From Bacillus sp. 103mf (GTDB lineage: Bacteria; Bacillota; Bacilli; Bacillales; Bacillaceae_G), in NCBI RefSeq assembly GCF_900116295.1, contig NZ_FPAF01000013.1, positions 43,514 to 107,513 on the forward strand: a DNA stretch of 64,000 bases, read 5' to 3'. This document shows positions 45,986 to 55,675 of the stretch, piece by piece. A program made the position numbers and the translations under genes. How positions within the stretch are numbered: position 1 is the first letter of the stretch; every line of letters starts with the position of its first letter. The notes under the pieces are model-generated. The model was not told the origin of the DNA. It searched no databases and was given only the letters and a program-made list of their open reading frames with translations.

Positions 45986-47125
45986 CTACTTCGTTAACAT
46001 ACGTGAAATAACAAGGCGCTGAATTTCTTGTGTTCCTTCGTAAATTTGCGTAATCTTTGCATCACGCATAAAGCGTTCCACTGGATAATCTTTTGTATAA
46101 CCGTATCCTCCAAATACTTGCACAGCCTCTGTTGTCACTTTCATTGCTGTATCTCCTGCAAATAATTTCGACATTGCTGATTCTTTTCCATACGGCAGAC
46201 CTTCTGATTCAAGCCAAGCTGCTTGATATGTTAACAAACGCGCCGCCTCTACTCCAGTCGCCATATCCGCTAGTTTAAAGCCAATTCCTTGTTGCGCGGC
46301 AATTGGTTTCCCAAATTGATGGCGTTCCTTCGCATAATCAGCAGCAGCATCAAGTGCGCCTTGTGCGATACCAACCGCTTGCGCCGCAATACCATTACGG
46401 CCGCCATCTAATGTTTGCATTGCAATTTTAAATCCTTGCCCTTCCTCGCCAAGTAAGTTCTCAGCAGGAATGCGGCAGTCCTCAAATATAATCTCCGTTG
46501 TCGGTGAAGAACGAATACCAAGCTTGCTCTCTTTCTTCCCAACGGAAAATCCCGGTGTACTGCTTTCCACAATAAATGCACTTGTACCGCGCTGCTTTGA
46601 TTCTGGGTCTGTCAGTGCAAATACAACATAAATATCCGCAATTCCGCCGTTTGTAATGAAAATTTTTGAACCGTTTAAAATATAATGATTACCATCACGC
46701 TTTGCTGTCGTCTTCATTCCACCAGCATCAGAGCCAGAACCCGGCTCCGTTAAGCCATAAGCACCTATTTTCTTTCCTTCTGCCATTGGGCGTAAATATT
46801 TCTGCTTTTGCTCCTCTGTACCAAATTTAAAAATTGGCCATCCTGCAAGCGATGTATGCGCCGATAACGTTACACCTGTAGATGCGCAAACGCGTGACAG
46901 CTCTTCTACCGCAATCACATAAGCCAAGTAATCGCTTCCAATTCCGCCGTACTCTTCAGGCCACGGAATACCAGTTAAACCTAGCTCCGCCATTTGATCA
47001 AACAAGGCGCGGTCAAAGCGTTCTTCTTCGTCGCGCTCCGCTGCCGTTGGTGCAACTTCATTTCTCGCAAAATCACGAACCATTTTCCGAATCATTTCGT
47101 GCTCTTCTGATAGTTTAAAATGCAT
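45986..47125 (-). CDS. Acyl-CoA dehydrogenase
   Basis: FAD enzyme catalysing the first step of fatty acid beta-oxidation; 379 residues. Signatures [20 protein letters not shown] near residue 125 and [12 protein letters not shown] at the C-terminus, with the catalytic Glu in IYEGTQ. It is a close paralogue of the upstream gene at 47139-48269, 13 bases away, suggesting tandem duplication with chain-length specialisation. Confidence 0.93.
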   Translation of the reverse strand: MHFKLSEEHEMIRKMVRDFARNEVAPTAAERDEEERFDRALFDQMAELGLTGIPWPEEYGGIGSDYLAYVIAVEELSRVCASTGVTLSAHTSLAGWPIFKFGTEEQKQKYLRPMAEGKKIGAYGLTEPGSGSDAGGMKTTAKRDGNHYILNGSKIFITNGGIADIYVVFALTDPESKQRGTSAFIVESSTPGFSVGKKESKLGIRSSPTTEIIFEDCRIPAENLLGEEGQGFKIAMQTLDGGRNGIAAQAVGIAQGALDAAADYAKERHQFGKPIAAQQGIGFKLADMATGVEAARLLTYQAAWLESEGLPYGKESAMSKLFAGDTAMKVTTEAVQVFGGYGYTKDYPVERFMRDAKITQIYEGTQEIQRLVISRMLTK

Positions 47126-47138
47126 CTCTATCTCCCCC

Positions 47139-48269
47139 TTAAAGCGCTCTACTAATAACTAAGCGCTGGATCTCGCTTGTTCCTTCATAAATCTCACATA
47201 TTTTTGCATCGCGGAAGAAGCGCTCCGCAGGATAATCTTTTGTATAGCCATAACCGCCAAGCACCTGCACACCTTCAACAGCAACTTCTACTGCTGTTTT
47301 GGAAGCAAATAATTTTGCAATTGACGCTTCCTTCCCGCACGGTAAACCTTGTGCTCTTAATGATGCAGCGCGGTATACGAGCAGGCGAGCTGCCTCGACA
47401 GCTGTTGCCATATCCGCTAGCTTAAATCCTAATCCTTGCTGCGCAGCAATTGGTTTGCCAAATTGATGACGCTCTTTCGCATAATCAGTAGCACACTCCA
47501 GCGCTGCCTCAGCGATACCAAGTGACTGTGCCCCGATACCGATGCGACCAACATCTAAATTTGCCATCGCCACTTTAAAACCTTGACCTTCCTCGCCAAG
47601 CAAATTCTCAGCAGGAACTTTCATATCTTCAAACGTTAATTGCACGGTACGAGAGCCTAATAACCCCATTTTGTGCTCATCTTTTCCAACAATTAAACCC
47701 GGTGTATTTTTTTCAACAATAAATGCCGATATACCGCGCGTACCCGCATCTGGATTCGTAGAAGCAAAGACAATATATGTATCTGCCTCGCCGCCGTTTG
47801 TGATAAATACTTTCGAACCGTTAATAACATACTCATCACCTTGCCTAACTGCTCTTGATTTCAAGCTCCCAGCATCTGATCCCGCACTTGGCTCTGTTAA
47901 TGCAAATGCCCCTAAATATTCACCAGCTGCCAACTTTGGAAGATATTTTTGTTTTTGCTCTTCTGTTCCAAAATATAAAATAGGATTCGTTCCAACAGAG
48001 GTATGTACCGCTAAAATCACCCCTACGGTAGCGCTTACTTTTGAAATTTCATGAATGGCTAAAATATACGAAATAAAATCCATTTCCGCTCCGCCGTATT
48101 TCGCTGGAATCGGTATCCCCATTAGTCCAAGCTCACCCATTTTCTTTAGGACTTCTCGAGGAAACACCCCTTGTTCCATAGTAGGAACAAAGGGAGCAAT
48201 TTCCTTCCCGGCAAAGTCCCGAACCATTTTCCGCATCATTTGCTGCTCTTCTGTAAATTGAAAGTTCAT
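47139..48269 (-). CDS. Acyl-CoA dehydrogenase, second copy
   Basis: Paralogue of the preceding entry, 376 residues. [19 protein letters not shown] near residue 125 and catalytic Glu in [15 protein letters not shown] are conserved. ATG at 48269 ([12 protein letters not shown]) follows GAGGTGG; a GTG three codons upstream overlaps that site. Substrate (short-, medium-chain or branched acyl-CoA) cannot be told from sequence. Confidence 0.93.
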   Translation of the reverse strand: MNFQFTEEQQMMRKMVRDFAGKEIAPFVPTMEQGVFPREVLKKMGELGLMGIPIPAKYGGAEMDFISYILAIHEISKVSATVGVILAVHTSVGTNPILYFGTEEQKQKYLPKLAAGEYLGAFALTEPSAGSDAGSLKSRAVRQGDEYVINGSKVFITNGGEADTYIVFASTNPDAGTRGISAFIVEKNTPGLIVGKDEHKMGLLGSRTVQLTFEDMKVPAENLLGEEGQGFKVAMANLDVGRIGIGAQSLGIAEAALECATDYAKERHQFGKPIAAQQGLGFKLADMATAVEAARLLVYRAASLRAQGLPCGKEASIAKLFASKTAVEVAVEGVQVLGGYGYTKDYPAERFFRDAKICEIYEGTSEIQRLVISRAL

Positions 48270-48345
48270 CTGCTCCACCTCAAATTATTTTCTATTGTGA
48301 TTGAACGATTTAGTAAGACCACTAGTACGCCGAAAGAAGTGTTTA

Positions 48346-49197
48346 TTATTCATAAACGTAAAAACCGCGTCCTGTCTTACGTCCTAACCAGCCTGCGTTC
48401 ACATATTTACGTAGGAGCGGGCATGGTCGATATTTGCTATCTCCCAATCCTTCATGCAGTACTTCCATAATGTATAAACACGTATCTAAACCGATAAAAT
48501 CAGCAAGTGTCAACGGTCCCATCGGATGATTCATCCCAAGCTTCATAACTTCATCGATTGCTTCTTTCGTTGCCACGCCTTCATATAACGTATAAATTGC
48601 CTCATTAATCATTGGCAATAAAATACGGTTAGAAACAAACCCTGGAAAGTCATTTACTTCAACTGGGACTTTGCCGATTTTTTTTGTAATATCCTCAATC
48701 GTTTCATATACAGCGTCCTCTGTTGCTAAGCCGCGAATAATTTCGACAAGCTTCATAACCGGAACTGGATTCATAAAGTGCATACCGATGACTTTTTCTG
48801 GACGATTTGTAACAGCTGCAATTTCAGTAATTGGCAGCGAAGATGTATTTGTTGCCAAAATCGTATGCTCCGGTGCTAATTCATCTAAGTTCGTAAAAAT
48901 TTGCTTTTTAATGTCCATTCTTTCCACAGCCGCTTCGATGACAAGGTCTGCTTCTTTTACACAATCTAGTGTAAGCGTTGCTGTCAGACGATTTAACGTT
49001 GCCTGCTTATCCTCTTCGCTCATGCGGCCCTTCTCAACTTGTCTAGATAAATTTTTCGTAATAATCCCAATTCCGCGGTCTAACTGCTCTTGTTTTAAAT
49101 CTTGCATATATACGTCATACCCTGCCATCGCACACACCTGTGCAATTCCAGAACCCATTTGCCCCGAACCAATTACGACAATCTTTTGTACTGTCAT
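48346..49197 (-). CDS. 3-hydroxybutyryl-CoA dehydrogenase
   Basis: NAD-dependent oxidation of 3-hydroxyacyl-CoA, 283 residues. N-terminal Rossmann motif [20 protein letters not shown], catalytic His in [19 protein letters not shown] and C-terminal [20 protein letters not shown]. Corresponds to MmgB/Hbd of Bacillus. Between thiolase and the acyl-CoA dehydrogenases, 18 bases after the thiolase gene. Confidence 0.94.
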   Translation of the reverse strand: MTVQKIVVIGSGQMGSGIAQVCAMAGYDVYMQDLKQEQLDRGIGIITKNLSRQVEKGRMSEEDKQATLNRLTATLTLDCVKEADLVIEAAVERMDIKKQIFTNLDELAPEHTILATNTSSLPITEIAAVTNRPEKVIGMHFMNPVPVMKLVEIIRGLATEDAVYETIEDITKKIGKVPVEVNDFPGFVSNRILLPMINEAIYTLYEGVATKEAIDEVMKLGMNHPMGPLTLADFIGLDTCLYIMEVLHEGLGDSKYRPCPLLRKYVNAGWLGRKTGRGFYVYE

Positions 49198-49215
49198 GTT
49201 TATAACCCCCTTTTT

Positions 49216-50397
49216 TTACTGAACCTCAATCATGATTGCGTCGCCTTGACCACCGCCGCTGCAAATAGAAGCGATTCCGATTCCGCCGCCGCGCTGCTTC
49301 AATGCATGAATAAGAGTAACGATAATGCGCGCCCCGCTTGCTCCAATTGGATGCCCCATCGCAACCGCTCCGCCGTTTACGTTAATCTTCTCTGGATCAA
49401 TGCCTGCAATATTTGCACTTGCAATTGCTACAGCAGCAAACGCTTCATTAATCTCAAATAAATCAATGTCTTCCACTTTCTTGCCTGTTTTCTTTAATAA
49501 CTCGTTAATGGCATAGCCTGGTGTTCTTGGAAAATCCTTTGCTTCAACCGCAATTGCTGTATGCCCTAAAATCGTTGCAAGGGGTTTTCTTCCTTCCGCC
49601 TTCGCACGCTCTTCACTCATTAATACGAGCGCTGCTGCCCCATCATTTAAACCTGGTGCATTCCCAGCCGTAACCGCTGCATCCTTATCAAATACAGGTT
49701 TTAGCTTTGCTAATTTTTCAAGTGTTGTATCTTTGCGCGGTGCTTCGTCGTACGCTACGACTACCGGTTCTCCTTTTCGCTGCGGCACAGATACAGGGAC
49801 AATTTCTTCTTCAAAGCGGCCTTCCTTTTGCGCTGCAGTCGCACGCATATGACTTCTGTACGCCCACTCGTCTTGCATTTCACGAGAAATACCGTCTTCT
49901 TTCGCAACATCGCCGCCGTACACACCCATATGTATGCCGGTAAATGAGCACGTTAAACCATCTGCCACATTTAAGTCGACAACTTCGTTATGCCCCATAC
50001 GATATCCCCAGCGTGCGCCGCGTAAAATATATGGACTATTGCTCATCGATTCCATGCCGCCTGCTACAAGTAACGAATGATCGCCAGTACGAATAATTTG
50101 ATCTGCTAACGTTACAGCACGAAGTCCGGATGCACAAACTTTATTCACTGTTTCTGTACGAGTCTCCCACGGAATCCCTGCCTCTCTAGCTGCCTGGCGA
50201 GATGGAATTTGCCCTTGTCCTCCTTGAATAACCGCTCCAAATACAACTTCTTCAATATCACTTGCTGCAACATTCGCGCGCTCTAATGCCGCTCCAATTG
50301 CAATTCCTCCAAGCTCCGTTGCCTTTACATCCTTTAAAGCTCCCCCAAACTTTCCAACAGGTGTTCTTGCAGCACTTAAAATTACTGTTCTTGTCAA
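49216..50397 (-). CDS. Acetyl-CoA acetyltransferase (thiolase)
   Basis: Thiolytic cleavage or condensation of acetoacetyl-CoA, 393 residues. Nucleophile Cys in [16 protein letters not shown] near residue 88, His in [11 protein letters not shown] and second Cys in [11 protein letters not shown] near the end. TTG start at 50397 ([18 protein letters not shown] follows) with GGGGGA 7 bases upstream; an ATG five codons earlier contains the G-run. First gene of the thiolase-hbd-acd-acd operon (MmgA-like). Confidence 0.93.
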   Translation of the reverse strand: MTRTVILSAARTPVGKFGGALKDVKATELGGIAIGAALERANVAASDIEEVVFGAVIQGGQGQIPSRQAAREAGIPWETRTETVNKVCASGLRAVTLADQIIRTGDHSLLVAGGMESMSNSPYILRGARWGYRMGHNEVVDLNVADGLTCSFTGIHMGVYGGDVAKEDGISREMQDEWAYRSHMRATAAQKEGRFEEEIVPVSVPQRKGEPVVVAYDEAPRKDTTLEKLAKLKPVFDKDAAVTAGNAPGLNDGAAALVLMSEERAKAEGRKPLATILGHTAIAVEAKDFPRTPGYAINELLKKTGKKVEDIDLFEINEAFAAVAIASANIAGIDPEKINVNGGAVAMGHPIGASGARIIVTLIHALKQRGGGIGIASICSGGGQGDAIMIEVQ

Positions 50398-50434
50398 AAC
50401 ATATTCCCCCATTTCTTTTTATTACGGCGTTGAT

Positions 50435-50448
50435 TGAACGCTCGTTCA
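50435..50448 (-). promoter_or_regulatory. Candidate FadR-type operator upstream of thiolase
   Basis: TGAACGAGCGTTCA, a palindrome with only the two central bases unpaired, 38 bases upstream of the TTG start. Shares TGAxxGAGCxTTCA with the site in the fadF promoter at 52729-52742. Confidence 0.5.
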
Positions 50449-50466
50449 GTGCAGCTGTTGTGAGAA

Positions 50467-50492
50467 AGAGGTGCACGGTTTGCACCTCCTTT
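50467..50492 (-). terminator. Hairpin after fadF
   Basis: GAGGTGCA / TGCACCTC stem with loop CGGTT. The leftward T-tract is interrupted by C, so termination may be partial and thiolase may be partly read through from fadF. Confidence 0.45.
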
Positions 50493-50520
50493 TATCTAAA
50501 GTTGTACGGATTCTTATATG

Positions 50521-52629
50521 TTACATTGCTTCTTTCTTCGGTCCGATGACAGAGCGCTCTAAAATCTCTGTTATATCAAGCGTTTGCACGCGCTCTTCTA
50601 CTTCTTTCGCCTTCGTACCATCGCTGATCATCGTTAAGCAATACGGACAGCCCGTACCGATCATCGTCGGCGATGTAGCAAGTGCTTGTTCGGTACGTGC
50701 CACGTTAATACGCGAACCAGCAGTCTCTTCCATCCACATCAGACCGCCGCCAGCTCCGCAGCACATTCCTGTTTCGCGATTACGTTCCATTTCAACAAGC
50801 TTCACACCTGGAATCGCTTTTAAAATATTGCGCGGCGCTTCATATACTTCGTTATAACGTCCTAAATAACAAGAATCGTGATACGTAATCGTTTCTTCTA
50901 CGCGGTGAACTGGCTTTAAGCGCCCTTCTTTCACCCACTGTGCTAACAATTCTGTATGATGATAGACTTCTGCTTGTAATCCAAAGTCCGGATACTCATT
51001 TTTAAACGTGTTATACGCATGCGGATCGATTGTCACAATCTTCTTTACGCCCGCTTTCTCGAACTCTTCAATATTCTTACTTGCCATCTCTTGGAAAACA
51101 AATTCATTTCCAAGGCGGCGCGGTGTATCTCCTGAGTTTTTCTCTTTATTTCCGAGGATCGCAAAGGAAATACCAGCTTCATTCATTAACTTCGCAAATG
51201 ATAACGCAATTTTCTGGCTTCGGTTGTCATAAGATCCCATAGACCCTACCCAGAATAAATATTCAAACTCTTCGCCTGCTTTCGTTTTTTCTTTCACAGT
51301 TGGAATGGAAACTTCTTCTTCCATCGTACGCCACGTTTCACGCTCTTTACGATTTAATCCCCAAGGGTTTCCTTGACGCTCAATATTTGTCAGAGCACGC
51401 TGCGCCTCTGGATCCATTTTTCCTTCGGTTAAAACGAGGTAGCGACGTAAATCAATAATTTTATCAACGTGTTCGTTCATAACCGGACATTGATCCTCAC
51501 AGTTACGGCACGTTGTACAAGCCCAAATTTCCGTTTCCGTAATGACATCGCCAATTAAACTTGGATTGTATGTGAGCGTTGCTGCCGATTCATGTTGTCC
51601 ATCTCCAGCTGCCATCATCGCTAATTGGTTGCCTTTTGTATTGTTAAATGCAACGGTTGGTACCCACGGTGCGCGCGACGTTACTGCTGCACCTTTATCT
51701 GTTAAATGGTCACGCAATTTTAAAATTAAATCCATTGGCGACAGCATCTTACCAGTTCCTGTTGCCGGGCACATATTCGTGCAGCGGCCGCACTCTACGC
51801 ATGCATATAAATCAATAAGCTGCGTTTGTTTGAAGTCTTCAATTTTCCCAACGCCAAACGTTTCTTGTGTTTCATCTTCAAAATCAATTTTTTCTAATTT
51901 CCCTGGGTTTGTTAAACGGCTAAAGTATACATTTGCTGGTCCTGCAATTAAATGCGCGTGTTTCGATTGTGGAACGTAAACTAAAAACGTTAACAAAATA
52001 AGTAGATGCATCCACCACGCAAAATAGAACAGGGCGATTGCAGCTGTTTCGCCAATCCCAGAAAATAAGTAAGCGATTGCAGAAGCGATCGGTTCACTCC
52101 ATGATAATTCCTCGCCATGCCAAATGATGCCCATTCCATTACCAAGGAGAACAGATAACATTAAGCCGCCGATAAAAATTAAAACTAGCCCTGCTTTAAA
52201 GTTCCTCTTTAAACGAACAAGCTTCTCAATATACCTTCTATAAAAAGCCCAAAAGACTGCGATTAAAATGATAAGTGTGACGATTTCTTGGAAGAATGTA
52301 AATGCAGAATATAGTGGTCCAAGTGGAAGATGTGATCCTGGTGCTAAGCCTTTCCATATGAAGTCAATTGCTCCAAACTGGACAAGAATAAATCCGTAAA
52401 AAAACATAACGTGCATGATGCCGCTTTTTTTATCTTTGAGTAGCTTCTTTTGTCCGAAGACATTCCCTTTAATCAGATCCCATCTTTCTTTAAAGCGGCG
52501 ATCAAACTCTACTTTCTTTCCTAATCGTATGTAGGTAATTCGTGTTCGTATAAGATACACAAATAAATATGCTGCATACGCTATGATGGCAATTGTCGCT
52601 AACCAATTTACAATTAATAAGCTATTCAT
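50521..52629 (-). CDS. fadF: Membrane (Fe-S)-binding oxidoreductase FadF-like
   Basis: A 702-residue protein. The first 240 residues contain about six membrane helices (nitrate reductase gamma-like). A ferredoxin domain with CVECGRCTNMCPATGTG and CTTCRNCEDQCPVMNEH follows, and then two CCG cysteine-rich domains (DSCYLGRYN, CCGAGGGLMW, CPYCLTMISDG). It probably takes electrons from acyl-CoA dehydrogenases or ETF to the quinone pool. ATG at 52629 with GAGGGG 12 bases upstream; a TTG four codons earlier is too close. Own promoter with operator at 52720-52747. Confidence 0.9.
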   Translation of the reverse strand: MNSLLIVNWLATIAIIAYAAYLFVYLIRTRITYIRLGKKVEFDRRFKERWDLIKGNVFGQKKLLKDKKSGIMHVMFFYGFILVQFGAIDFIWKGLAPGSHLPLGPLYSAFTFFQEIVTLIILIAVFWAFYRRYIEKLVRLKRNFKAGLVLIFIGGLMLSVLLGNGMGIIWHGEELSWSEPIASAIAYLFSGIGETAAIALFYFAWWMHLLILLTFLVYVPQSKHAHLIAGPANVYFSRLTNPGKLEKIDFEDETQETFGVGKIEDFKQTQLIDLYACVECGRCTNMCPATGTGKMLSPMDLILKLRDHLTDKGAAVTSRAPWVPTVAFNNTKGNQLAMMAAGDGQHESAATLTYNPSLIGDVITETEIWACTTCRNCEDQCPVMNEHVDKIIDLRRYLVLTEGKMDPEAQRALTNIERQGNPWGLNRKERETWRTMEEEVSIPTVKEKTKAGEEFEYLFWVGSMGSYDNRSQKIALSFAKLMNEAGISFAILGNKEKNSGDTPRRLGNEFVFQEMASKNIEEFEKAGVKKIVTIDPHAYNTFKNEYPDFGLQAEVYHHTELLAQWVKEGRLKPVHRVEETITYHDSCYLGRYNEVYEAPRNILKAIPGVKLVEMERNRETGMCCGAGGGLMWMEETAGSRINVARTEQALATSPTMIGTGCPYCLTMISDGTKAKEVEERVQTLDITEILERSVIGPKKEAM

Positions 52630-52719
52630 AATTTCTGCCAACCCCTCTCCATGTAGTATGATTTTTATTTTCGAATCTTCGAAAATAAATAATTTTCTGA
52701 ATTTGTTACCCCTACTCCC

Positions 52720-52747
52720 ATTATATGATGAGTGAGCATTCAGTCAA
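52720..52747 (-). promoter_or_regulatory. fadF promoter with candidate FadR-type operator
   Basis: Leftward TTGACT (52742-52747), 16 bases, TATAAT (52720-52725). The spacer contains TGAATGCTCACTCA (52729-52742), palindromic except one pair and the centre, so a bound repressor would block the promoter. Confidence 0.6.
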
Positions 52748-52794
52748 CAGTTTTTTGTTATACAACAATATATTTTTTCATAAAGCTTTTTATT

Positions 52795-52945
52795 TCGGTG
52801 AAACTATAAAGCGACGCTTCCATCAGTAGGGTTTTTTCATTCCCATTGATGATTAGTTGAATCAATTCAGCTCATGCCAATGCCAGTAGCCTTTGAATAT
52901 TCAGGGGTGGGGATTACTGTCTTCGAATAGCAGGATAAAAATGAA
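52795..52945 (+). repeat. Family D dispersed repeat, diverged
   Basis: GTGAAACTATAAAGCGACGC, TTCCATCAGTAGGGTTTTTT, CATTCCCATTGATGATTAGT ... CAGGGGTGGGGATTACTG ... AATAGCAGGATAAA. Ends and order match 45805-45984; the hairpins are mutated. It sits between divergent fadF and the cls-like gene. Confidence 0.65.
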
Positions 52946-52966
52946 TATAGAGGGGGGAATGATTAC

Positions 52967-54160
52967 ATGAACTTTTTATTTCTCGTCCTTATCTTTCTCT
53001 TACTGTGGGCAACTTTTGACTTCATCTATGGAAGAAAAATTCATTTGAACAATCTTAAACCGCGTTCCTTTCCTGTACGCCATAGTAATTTTAAACTTTA
53101 CACATATGGTCAAACATTATATAAGGAACTATTTACTGATATACAACACGCTAAACACCATGTACATATTTTGTTTTTTATCGTAAAAAATGATGAGATT
53201 AGTCACACATTTTTACAGCTTTTAATGGAAAAAGCAGAGCAAGGTATTGAAGTGCGCCTTCTTCTTGATCGAATCGGCAGCCATCATTTATCAAAACAAA
53301 CGATTTGTAAATTAAAACAACACGGTGTGCACTTTTCATTTTGTCATAAAATTCGCCCTCCATTTCTCTTTTTCTCCGTTAACCAAAGAAATCATAGAAA
53401 AATTACAATTATTGATGGAAAAATTGGGTACATTGGAGGATTCAACATCGGGGAAGAATATTTAGGGCACAACCAAGAACTAGGGCCTTGGCGTGACTAT
53501 CATCTACGCCTTACTGAAGAAGGTGTACAAGATTTACAAACGCAGTTTCTACATGATTGGCGCGATGATACAAATGAAGACTTATTGTATCAAAATTGTT
53601 ATTTTCCAATACTAAAAAAAGGAGAAACTTCTCATCGGTTCATACCAACTGACGGTGCATATTTACAACAAACATTTCTCGATCTTATTGAAAAGGCCAC
53701 AAAAGAACTGTATATTGGTACGCCCTATTTTATTCCTGGAAAAAAACTAATGAACGCATTGCTGCGCGCTCGAAAAAGAGGCGTTCGTATTATTATACTC
53801 GTTCCTAAAAAAGCAGATCATCCATTTGTTCGTGAAGCAAAACTTCCATATTGTCGGAAGCTTATTAAAGCAGGGTGTCATATTCATGAATTTCTAGATG
53901 GATTTTTTCACGCAAAAATTGTAATGGTAGATGGCTGTATTTGTGATATTGGAACTGCAAATTTTGATAAGCGAAGCTTATATATTAATCATGAAATCAA
54001 TTGTATATTATATGACTCACCGTTTTTAGAACAAGTAAAGAAAGAAATTGAGCAAGACTTAAAAGCTTCCATCTTACTTTCTATGGATGATGTTTCTTCT
54101 CTATCCCTTTTTGACAAAGGAAAGGAATGGATCGGAACATTATTTTCTTTTTTTCTATAA
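52967..54160 (+). CDS. ywjE: Cardiolipin synthase-like phospholipase D family protein (YwjE-type)
   Basis: 397 residues with one N-terminal membrane helix (FLFLVLIFLLLWATFDFIYG). Two HKD-type active sites: HRKITIIDGKIGYIGGFN near residue 142 and HAKIVMVDGCICDIGTANFD near residue 312. The second has HxK then Asp as required. It would join phosphatidylglycerol molecules, though the substrate is not proven. Same position beside fadF as ywjE in B. subtilis. Ribosome site GAGGGGGGAA. Confidence 0.88.
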   Translation: MNFLFLVLIFLLLWATFDFIYGRKIHLNNLKPRSFPVRHSNFKLYTYGQTLYKELFTDIQHAKHHVHILFFIVKNDEISHTFLQLLMEKAEQGIEVRLLLDRIGSHHLSKQTICKLKQHGVHFSFCHKIRPPFLFFSVNQRNHRKITIIDGKIGYIGGFNIGEEYLGHNQELGPWRDYHLRLTEEGVQDLQTQFLHDWRDDTNEDLLYQNCYFPILKKGETSHRFIPTDGAYLQQTFLDLIEKATKELYIGTPYFIPGKKLMNALLRARKRGVRIIILVPKKADHPFVREAKLPYCRKLIKAGCHIHEFLDGFFHAKIVMVDGCICDIGTANFDKRSLYINHEINCILYDSPFLEQVKKEIEQDLKASILLSMDDVSSLSLFDKGKEWIGTLFSFFL

Positions 54161-54182
54161 ATACAGAAAAGGCGGGGTACCT

Positions 54183-54281
54183 ATGCAAATAAGATTTGGT
54201 TATGTCGCACATGCACTTGCATTGTGGGACTGTTTTTCTGCTAAAACAATACCTTTACGACTAGTAATATTAGGGGAATAA
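54183..54281 (+). pseudogene. N-terminal remnant of UV damage endonuclease uvsE
   Basis: After a good ribosome site (GGCGGGG) an ATG opens 32 codons. The first 22 residues (IRFGYVAHALALWDCFSAKT) match what I remember of the UvsE N-terminus ([20 protein letters not shown]), then the frame diverges and stops. The intact protein is about 300 residues, so almost all of it is deleted. The next 100 bases to the papR terminator hold no recognisable part of UvsE. The location after ywjE is where ywjD/uvsE lies in B. subtilis. Confidence 0.65.
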
Positions 54282-54371
54282 AAACTAGAGAACCCTTGGA
54301 TGGTAAATCTATGCTGAAGAAGTATAGAGATTATTACAAAAGGAAAGACACATTTAGAAAAAGACCTTAAA

Positions 54372-54410
54372 AAAGAAACAGCCGTCTCTAGATTAGACGG
54401 CTGTTTCTTT
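54372..54410 (-). terminator. papR terminator
   Basis: AAAGAAACAGCCGTCT / AGACGGCTGTTTCTTT, 7-base loop; leftward continuation TTTTTTAAGG. Confidence 0.85.
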
Positions 54411-54415
54411 CTATT

Positions 54416-54562
54416 TTAATACTCATATGGTAAATCTGAAGCTAATTGTACTACATCACTATGGTTTGTTACTGCTTGATTTTGATCTACTAGTGCGCCG
54501 CCAAATGAAATACCTGCTAACATCGCTAATGTCAATAAACTACCAACAAGAAGTTTCTTCAT
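54416..54562 (-). CDS. papR: PapR signal peptide precursor
   Basis: Secreted 48-residue precursor of the quorum peptide that activates PlcR. N-terminal signal peptide MKKLLVGSLLTLAMLAGISF; the C-terminal end SDLPYEY is the expected processed heptapeptide. Known B. cereus heptapeptides end in forms such as LPFEF, so the two Tyr residues are unusual. ATG at 54562 with GGAGGG about 8 bases upstream. Lies 87 bases after plcR, with a PlcR-box-like site between. Confidence 0.9.
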   Translation of the reverse strand: MKKLLVGSLLTLAMLAGISFGGALVDQNQAVTNHSDVVQLASDLPYEY

Positions 54563-54617
54563 ATTCCATTCCCTCCATATCTTTCTTTTAATATAACATG
54601 AAATTTTATCCACAAAA

Positions 54618-54633
54618 CATGCAATTATGCATA
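54618..54633 (-). promoter_or_regulatory. PlcR-box-like site of papR
   Basis: TATGCATAATTGCATG on the papR strand; matches TATGNAN4TNCATA except for the last base. A -10-like TATATT follows about 22 bases later. Confidence 0.6.
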
Positions 54634-54649
54634 TCCATTTTTGTCATAT

Positions 54650-55507
54650 TTAAACATTTATTTTTTTTAAAAGCGTCTTTTTGTAAGAACATAAATCTAA
54701 TAGTTCAAAAAAGAAAAGAGCTTTTTCATAAGCAATTCTAATATCATCTTCTGAATGCCCTAGCTTTTCAAGACATTCTCCTTTTTGATAAAACAGCTGC
54801 CCAATGAGTGTCATGTTACTATTACGGCATGATGTTTCAATTGCTTTTTCAACTTGCTTAAGCGCTTTCTCATACTGTTCATCTGAATACAATGTCTTAG
54901 CATAATTATAGCCAACCTTTATAGCAAATTCCTCGTTACTATGTAACGACTCCAACTGTTTTAAAATATCTTGATAAAGTTTAATACTTTTTTGGAAATA
55001 TCTATTTTCTGCATAAATATTTGCAATTGAATTTTCGATATATAAATTTTGAAATACATCTATACCTACTAATTGCTGATTTATTAATTTTTTTAATTCC
55101 AAAATGCAGTATTCATAATTCACTTTTTTCAACACATACGCTGATAAATGATAGTGCCAAAAAAGAAACTGTTGAAACTCCGGATGATCTTCTTCTTTCT
55201 TTAATTCATCCCATACCTTTTTATAAATTTCTTCATATTTCTTTTGTTTGCATAGCGATTGAATCTGATCCTTAAATTGTTTTTTTCGTTCAATATCAGA
55301 ATAAGCCAGTACTTCATAAAAATGAATGATAGGTACTTTTAGCTTCGCTGCAATTCCCTGAAGTATGTCCATGCTTGGATATACTACTCCTGATTCAATT
55401 CTACTTACTTCCGACTGATGACATATGTTATCAGATAGTTGCTTTTGTGTCAAACCTCTCATTACTCTAATGTTTTTAATTTCGGCTCCCAGCTTTTGTG
55501 CGTGCAT
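54650..55507 (-). CDS. plcR: Transcriptional activator PlcR
   Basis: Quorum-responsive activator of secreted virulence factors, 285 residues as in B. cereus. N-terminal HTH (LGAEIKNIRVMRGLTQKQLS, then HQSEVSRIESG) and a C-terminal TPR-type region (about residues 70-285) that binds PapR. The HTH is close to B. cereus PlcR, whereas the C-terminal third is much more diverged, matching the altered PapR end. It shares its upstream region with nprB. Confidence 0.93.
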   Translation of the reverse strand: MHAQKLGAEIKNIRVMRGLTQKQLSDNICHQSEVSRIESGVVYPSMDILQGIAAKLKVPIIHFYEVLAYSDIERKKQFKDQIQSLCKQKKYEEIYKKVWDELKKEEDHPEFQQFLFWHYHLSAYVLKKVNYEYCILELKKLINQQLVGIDVFQNLYIENSIANIYAENRYFQKSIKLYQDILKQLESLHSNEEFAIKVGYNYAKTLYSDEQYEKALKQVEKAIETSCRNSNMTLIGQLFYQKGECLEKLGHSEDDIRIAYEKALFFFELLDLCSYKKTLLKKINV

Positions 55508-55574
55508 GTTAGCTCACCATCCCGTTTATAACAGTTTATTTTTTAAAGTGGTCATACCACTACAATAAGGCCCT

Positions 55575-55591
55575 TTCGACAATTTTCGATA
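55575..55591. promoter_or_regulatory. Two Spo0A-box-like sites in the plcR-nprB promoter
   Basis: TTCGACA (55575-55581) is the exact complement of TGTCGAA; TTCGATA (55585-55591) has one mismatch. They are 10 bases apart, on the same helix face, and the second abuts the PlcR box. Spo0A-P is known to repress plcR in B. thuringiensis. Confidence 0.6.
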
Positions 55592-55605
55592 TGAAATATT
55601 GCATA
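55590..55605. promoter_or_regulatory. PlcR box shared by plcR and nprB
   Basis: TATGAAATATTGCATA matches the consensus TATGNAN4TNCATA fully. It lies 28 bases before a TACAAT -10 (55634-55639) for nprB and 82 bases before the plcR start. Confidence 0.8.
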
Positions 55606-55675
55606 ATTTATATAAAATTTAGCAACTTCCTCTTACAATTTATCTCATACAAATACAAGATTAGGAGTGTTAGAG

